64,000 bases of DNA from Vicia villosa (taxonomy: Eukaryota > Streptophyta > Magnoliopsida > Fabales > Fabaceae), in NCBI RefSeq assembly GCF_029867415.1, contig NW_026705218.1, positions 62,001 to 126,000 of the forward strand. Reading direction: 5' to 3'. A program made the position numbers and the translations under genes. A model generated the notes under the pieces. It was not told the origin of the DNA. It searched no databases and saw nothing but the letters and a program-made list of their open reading frames with translations. This document shows, piece by piece, positions 57,859-64,000 of the stretch; position 1 is the first letter of the stretch, and each line of letters starts with the position of its first letter.

Positions 57859-58127
57859 CTGCATTTATTATGTGGGTGTGTGTAAGAATACATAGCTATT
57901 TGAAAATGAATAAAGCAAAGAAAGAAACAAAAAGGATCACAAATTTTGAATATGCAAACGTCCCATGATTTTATTGAATGAACATATGATCATGGTATGA
58001 CAAACCCTTATAAAAAGGACCAGTGTGCTTCGGGCAAGGCACCTGGCTTTTAAGTTCATGGTTCGATAGTACAGGAACCATTTTTATTTTTGAACATATA
58101 GACACGAAAACAGGAAATTGCAATTAC
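57859..58127 (-). other. Ogre B protease-RT intron (269 bp)
   Basis: CAGAA/GTAATT donor (58127) and AAATGCAG acceptor (57859) in element sense, aligned with the Ogre A intron. Exact borders inferred. Confidence 0.65.
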
Positions 58128-58284
58128 TTCTGATCAAAGGAGATAACATCTTCGGCTTCCCAGTTGTTCAATCCATTGTTGTGAGTAGGGAATATCCAGT
58201 TGCTCCAGTTGCAGTTGTCTTCTTCGTCTTCCACAGCATTGACTTCTTTGGTGACGAGATGAGCTGTTAATCCTTCAGGATGAG
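58128..58284 (-). pseudogene. Ogre B protease C-terminal remnant
   Basis: In element sense it reads HPEGLTAHLVTKEVNAVEDE and CNWSNWIFPTHNN, aligned with the tail of the Ogre A protease exon. The active-site half is lost at the LTR-C junction. Confidence 0.7.
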
Positions 58285-58805
58285 TGTTATACCCCAAAAT
58301 TTGCCCGCATCTTTTTTCAAGAAAACTTCAATCTAAAAATTAAGAGTTTCATATAATCTTGGATTTTCACATCCTGATTTATGAATACTTGATTTTTAGA
58401 ATTTTTTCTTATACAGTATTTTGGCTTGCTGTTGAATTTATTCTTACGCAAACGCCAGTTACTGTTTATTACTTCACACACGCTATTTATTTGATATTTA
58501 TTTACAGATAAATAGTACTGACATAATTGGTACAGAGTTAAATCTTTTGCAGGCGCAGAGTCCGGGATTCAGACTGTACTGGTAAACAAGTAAATTATTA
58601 TTAATTTTTGTTTCCCCCTAACTTTTGTACTATATTCCATTATTTTTAAAATCTCTTTTTCAAAAATCAAATCTTAACTTTATTCTACACATCTCTCTTT
58701 TTCCCAACACTATCATATACTTTCTTTCAAATCTTACTTCCACTCAAATTTTCCTTTTGTACGGAATCACTTCATTCCCCAACGTCTCTATCCCTCTTTT
58801 CATTC

Positions 58806-58813
58806 TATAAATA
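58806..58813 (+). promoter_or_regulatory. TATA box of LTR-C
   Basis: TATAAATA followed by CCTCTCATTTTTTTC, equivalent to 51867-51874. Confidence 0.65.
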
Positions 58814-58896
58814 CCTCTCATTTTTTTCATAAAATCTCACATCAAATTCTAAATAATTTCTCAAATTTCTACTTCATATCCATTGCTACGGTGATC

Positions 58897-59007
58897 ATGT
58901 CCTTCTTCTGTCTACATAGTCCTGAAAAATGTGGACCTGCGATGGTTACACTCCCGATCATCTATTTTCTGTTGGTCATAGCATGGGTTATTAATCGTCA
59001 TTCTTAA
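58897..59007 (+). pseudogene. LTR-C copy of the membrane microprotein ORF, N-terminally deleted
   Basis: MSFFCLHSPEKCGPAMVTLP then a hydrophobic helix ending NRHS and TAA, 36 codons. A deletion of about 70 bp removed the first helix and the original start. Differences from the Ogre B copy: 8 replaced residues, mostly hydrophobic for hydrophobic, and 6 codons with silent changes only. Confidence 0.5.
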
Positions 59008-62000
59008 AGTTTGCCGTATCTCTTATTTTCTTAAATGTACCGTTTACTCGTCGTACCGTTCATTATAGTATGTAATGTTTGTACTGTCAGTATTAAATGT
59101 TGTACTATTTGTCATATTGTTGCTTAATTATTCAGATAATATTTTGTGTGTTTTCTGCCAGTCAAATATTTATGTTTCTGTGCATTAAACGATTTTTAGG
59201 GTTATTATCGGTAATTTTGCTCGCGTACAGTAAATAATAATTATTTATTATGTCTGTGTTTTTTAACAAGTCATGTAAATAAACTTTCATCTTTCACATA
59301 AAACAAAAACAACAAAAAGAAAATTAACTTTGACTGTTGATTTTTCACTCTAACTGTTACATGCCTGAATAGTCAGTTGACAGTCAAACTGCTGACAGTA
59401 CAATTCTCCGTGTTTTGTACCATCAATCAAATCAAACTTTTGCATTTCAAAATTCCAAGATTTTTGTCCTAGAAGTCTTCTGAATATCACATGATTAGCA
59501 GAGACTCAGCACTGCACAAAAATCAGGTACGCTTAACTGTCTCCTACACAAACAGTCCCTGATTAGGGTTTATTGTTTTTTCAGGAGAAACAAGTTTTTG
59601 AGACCTCAAATGGATTTCATGGACCTCCATACATCTCAAAGTACCATCATACAAATTTTCAAACTTCAATTCACTCAGACGCACCGTCAGCAGCTCAAAC
59701 AGTCAACAGACGACCCGTTTGACCAAAAAAGTCAACAGACAGTCAAAAATGAATTTTTTTGTCAACATCCATATTTTGTCAAAGGATTCATCATTTGATC
59801 ATTGGATGATCATAATTCATCAAGGAAAGATCAAAAATCAACAAAACCCTAAGATTCAAAATTAGGGTTTTCTCCTAAAAAGTCAACTGAACTTTGACTG
59901 GTCATAACTCTCTCATCCTTCATCCAAAAAATTCAAACCAAAGCTCATTTTGAAGGAAATTCAATTATCTTTCAAATGCAATTGGTCCCATGGTCATTAG
60001 GTTCACCATTTGAAAAATATGAACCAAGACATTACAGGTCATTTTCAAAGTCAACAAAAAGACACTTTTTTCAAAAGGATACACAAGGAGCATCAAAAAT
60101 CATTTTGACATGAGACCAAAGACACTGGTTAGAGGACTCTTTGAGGTTTCCAAAAAGTGCAAGATATCCTTCATATGACAAAAATTGAGAGATTTACACC
60201 TTGTTGAAGTTGGCTAAGTTTTGGGAAAATGCATAAAACCAACATTGCTCAAAAATGTATTTTTTCCAAATGGGGCCAAGTTTTCATAGTTCAAACATGT
60301 TTACCATGATACAATGGGCCTCCCACGACAAAGACAAAGCCCACATCATTTTTATTCATTTTTGGTTTAATTTTATCCCATTTAAAATTAAATGGAAAAT
60401 GGAAAATGGAAGGATAATGATGTAGCTTTAATATTAAGCTAAAGCCTCCACAATTGACTCAATTCTGCAGCAAGAAGCAAGTACAGCAGGCCTAGGGCAA
60501 GAGGTGTGGAAAAATTAAGCCATGGTTGCTTAAAATTCAAGCTTGATATATTAAAGAAATCAAGAATTCAACAAAGACATAAATGCTTCTTAGCTTAGTT
60601 TATAAGCACTTCAATTCTTATATAAAGGCTATATCACTTCAACAAAAAAAAGAGGACGAATTTAGAAGCTCCCATAGGCATATATCACTCTTGTAACAAC
60701 TTGTAAAAATTCAAAGAAACTTGAAATTCAAATTTTAAGTTTAAGTCATTTTCAATACAAACTAAGCATTCAAACATCATCTCTGAACTTCATTGAACTT
60801 GTCCAAGTAAATTTAAAGTATCAAAACCTCACAAATCGAGCCCCACAAGCCACGGTTTGTTCAAACATAAATCAACTCGTATTTGATCATACACGCATGC
60901 TTAGCAAGATGTAGACATATATTTGAGTTTAGTTTGATGTGTTGATCATTTCTGGAAGTTTAATTAAGTTTTGGATGCTTGTATACGAGGTTACCATTTT
61001 TAGGGTTCTTAGATCCTATTTAGGGATTTTCGTTACAAGCAAAATTAGAAGAAACTAAGGCCATATTCGAATTCAGGAGAGAAAACCCAGTCAAAAGAGC
61101 ATGTCGCGAAAAATTTATGTTATGGTTTAACCCTATTCGCTATTTTGCAGGTTTAGAACACATCTATTATAGCGCTTTTCTCATAAAAACGCTGTTAAAT
61201 GTGATGGCTGGAGGTTGAAGATGATGAGGTGTCCTCACCTCATTGGATAGAACGCGCGCGCCAGTATTTTTGAATCCTGGGTTCCCATGTGCGCTTTCCA
61301 TCATCTTTCCATGTGCCCTCAATATCTGAGCCATCTGATCTCATTAACTCTCAATCCAACGCATCAAAACACTCTCCATAACATGGACCTCATTTAAATA
61401 CCACACCTGATTATTTTATTTTCTATTTTCTATTTTCTATTTTCATTTTAATTTCTTTGCAAAATTAGTTTAAATAATTCTAAAAATCCAAAAAATACAC
61501 AAAAAATATTTTTAGGCTTCTAAAATAATATTTTATTTTCTGATATAAAAATATTTTATTTTTCTTCATAATTTAAATATTTTGCATAATTAATTAGTTT
61601 ATATTTATATATTTGCTTTTTAATTATTTCAACCAATCAAAAAATCATAAAAAATTTTGTTCTTTATATTAAATATAGTTTATATATTATAGGCTAATTT
61701 TGTACATATTTAGAATAATTTTCTCTTTAAGTTTTAATTATTTGTGTAATTATTTATATAATTATGTGTTAATTAACTTAATAAATTTCAAATCAATTTC
61801 AAAAATCCCAAAAAAATTAGTTTTTTTTAAAATTAATTAACAAGCATTTTGAACATATTTTGAACTTATTTTTTAGGTTTGAAATTTATTTTCATCTTTT
61901 TTCCTCATTTTAATTTAATTAATCATGCATTAATTATAATTAAAAACAATCATAAAAAAACCAAAAACACTTCTTTTATTTTCTTGCAATTTAAATTCCT

Positions 62001-62652
62001 AGATAAATGTATAGGTTGTCAAATTCATGTAAATAGCGTAGTTTACATTTCCTGCACAATCGATGTAATAGCGTAGATTTACTTTCCGCATTTTACATTT
62101 CCGCATTTTAAATTCCAGCACATATAAACTGCGTGTATGCCAAAGATAAAATTGAATCGTTAGATCACTAACTTCAAAGATAAAATATTTGAATCCAAAC
62201 ACAATCACACTTGCACCTCTTAGGGTAATCCCTTTCTCATTCTTTTCAAAATCAAAATCAAATTCTATTATTTCAAACGCAAAATCGAACTTTTGTTTAT
62301 ATCCGGTGAAAGGATAGATTTTTAAAGGAAATAGGATAAAGACCTTATAACTCAGGGTAGACCTCCTAATTTGCTTGCTCAAATCAAAACAAACAAATCT
62401 CTCATATATCATTGTTTTTCAAAATAAAACTTTCAAAAAAAGACAATACTTTGTATATATCCAAACGAGGATCATTACGAAGTTAACGTTCTTTTTTCAA
62501 AAAAACATCTTTTGAAAGATAAAAACACTTTGTATACATCCGCACAAGGATCATTACAAAGTCAATTTACAAAGGTATTTGGAACCACATACGAGCATTT
62601 CAAGGCAATCGAAAAGTAATTGAAAACAAGTGAGCTAAGCAAATTAAAGAGC

Positions 62653-62720
62653 CCATGGATAACCATGGATACAAAGGGTGCTAACACCTTCCCTTTGTAT
62701 AACCTACCCCCTTACCCAGA
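62653..62720 (+). other. U5 conserved hairpin module (LTR-C)
   Basis: CCATGG-ATAA-CCATGG (62653-62668), then GGGTGCTAACACCTTCCC, as in Ogre B. Confidence 0.55.
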
Positions 62721-62885
62721 ATTTCTTAAAGGTCTTTTTTCTGTTTCTTTTATAAGCATTTCCTTAATTGGATAAAATAAAAGGTCGGTGGCGACTCTCT
62801 GATTTACAAACACAAAAGCATAAACAAAAAGAGTCAGTTCGCGTATCTCTCCGCGAGAGGTATGGCAAAAAACCGAGAGGGCGAC

Positions 62886-64000
62886 TGTAACACCCTTCTA
62901 ATACCCCGCATAAATAATAAACAATAATCAGAGTAAACATGAAAAGGGCATTACAACTTCCAATTAATTAAACAATAATACTCATGTCATGCCATAAAAG
63001 AGAACGTCAACCAAATTTATTCAGATCATCATGTTTAACACAGCGGAATTATCTTTAACATCTGAATAACAAACAACCAAGTCACAGACTTAAAACATCA
63101 ACATAAAGATCCATCCAAAATAAAAAGAGTTTAACAAATAACTCTAAACGACGCCCCCTAGTGTTACACGACCAGAGCATGACACGGACCCAACTGACTC
63201 TAACGAACTACTTGACGAGCTAATCCTCACCAAGTACGAGAGCTACTCCTCAATCTAAAAAATAACAACAGTAAGGGTGAGTCTCATTCACGTTTAACTA
63301 ATGTTATAAGATATAGATAATAAAATATCATTTCACATGCCATTCACCCAATCACAGTCATGATCAGATTCAAACCACACAATCAGTAAGCAAACAACGA
63401 ATTAACACATATTATAACATTGGACAATCTTCCATTCATGTTATAATAGCAAAACAGCCTAATGAAATGCAACTACATGCATGTGGTACCAAAATCTGGG
63501 ATAACCCAACTCACCGACCCACCATCGTCAAGGATACGGTAACACCCACTCACTAATTCCACACGATGGGAATTAGCTACCACTGATCCACCATCGTCAA
63601 GGACCAGCCACATAATGATTATGAATGCATGCATCAACCACAACATGCTCATCACCCACATAAATCGATCAATGTCATAATCATTAATAAAAACACGCAT
63701 TTCACGCCAACAATACATGTATAATAAACACCAGTTATAACCACAACATCATACAGGTAAAACATTCATTAGGGTACCTATAAACATATCCCACCACAAC
63801 CAAATAAGATCGAGTGTTAAAAATAATTCAAGCCACAACTCAAAACACCATTTGAGTATATAAATTATTTAATTATCTTCAATGTACTCGAAACGGCACC
63901 AAAATCCGGTTTACGGTTTAAAAGTTACACATTTTTAAACTTTTCAAAACGGTCTGTCGCAACAACTAACAGCACGCGACGCCACACACATTCGCGGCGC
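62886..64000 (+). repeat. LTR-D: start of another LTR, continues past the window
   Basis: TGTAACACCCTTCTAATACC abuts the end of LTR-C, possibly with GCGAC as its left target duplication. TGTAACACCC is a common start of legume Gypsy LTRs. It contains a twice-repeated CCACCATCGTCAAGGA (63520, 63590). No coding content. Family and orientation are tentative. Confidence 0.5.

Larger units (their letters stand above)
47730..58284 (-). mobile_element. Ogre B: Ogre/Tat-type retrotransposon, 5' truncated
   Basis: In element sense: the protease C-terminus (58284), intron, RT, RNase H x2, integrase, 3' UTR, then a 4.7-kb 3' LTR ending at 47730. The 5' LTR, leader, gag and most of the protease are absent because LTR-C begins at 58285. 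The pol reading frame of 943 codons is open, but a 4-bp frameshift, a stop and a changed integrase residue inactivate it. Confidence 0.88.
58285..62885 (+). repeat. LTR-C: Ogre B-family LTR, inverted relative to Ogre B
   Basis: Begins TGTTATACCCCAAAATTTGC inside the Ogre B protease and runs through TATA (58806-58813), a small ORF (58897-59007), the U5 hairpin (62653-62668) and GGTGGCGACTCTCTG (62787-62801), to GGGCGAC at 62885. By eye it is roughly 85-90% like the Ogre B LTR, so it is a separate older-diverged copy. It is solo, or its internal part was lost. No other coding content in 59010-62640. Confidence 0.82.

Noticed and set aside
61999..62412. 137-codon - strand frame in LTR-C
   Set aside because: Antisense to the LTR, no motif, and the aligned Ogre B LTR region (about 48230-48600) does not keep it open.

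Overview
This window is plant nuclear DNA made almost entirely of nested transposable elements. No host gene could be supported. Giant Ogre/Tat-type Ty3/Gypsy elements (LTRs of about 4-4.7 kb, a PBS matching tRNA-Arg, a protease-RT intron, a second RNase H domain), a MULE carrying a plant mobile domain gene, and CACTA and Copia copies together suggest a papilionoid legume, probably tribe Fabeae. The organism is an inference from element types only.

Layout. (1) From before base 1 to 30569: a decayed CACTA (En/Spm) transposon on the + strand, with a TNP2 transposase relic and a Transposase_24 gene. Its Transposase_24 exon is split by Ogre A (3007-28061, - strand, target duplication CCGTC). Ogre A has no gag, carries a 7.68-kb head-to-tail duplication with no visible mismatch, and has a broken RT motif and several stops. 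(2) 30850-31875: a MULE transposase relic. (3) 32057-47729: a + strand Ogre-like LTR (LTR-B) split by a Copia element (33568-38561, TSD TGCAG, TA...CA ends) and by a MULE (39011-45565, 9-bp TSD). The MULE carries a transposase, a divergent plant mobile domain gene and a small ORF pair. (4) 47730-58284: Ogre B, - strand, 3' LTR to protease, cut off by (5) LTR-C (58285-62885, + strand, same family, inverted). (6) 62886-64000: the start of another LTR.

Order of insertion: CACTA is older than Ogre A. LTR-B is older than the Copia and the MULE. Ogre B is older than LTR-C, which appears older than LTR-D. Most premature stops fit C-to-T or G-to-A change, as expected for methylated, silenced repeats.

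Observations that go beyond routine annotation: a 55-codon two-helix membrane microprotein ORF just downstream of the LTR TATA box in the Ogre B family; a U5 hairpin whose stem covaries among three Ogre-like lineages; a hairpin repeated just after pol whose stems covary while the loop is conserved; a 3' LTR end extending past the PBS-like motif; and the divergently arranged MULE. All were read by eye, and no alignment or folding program was run.
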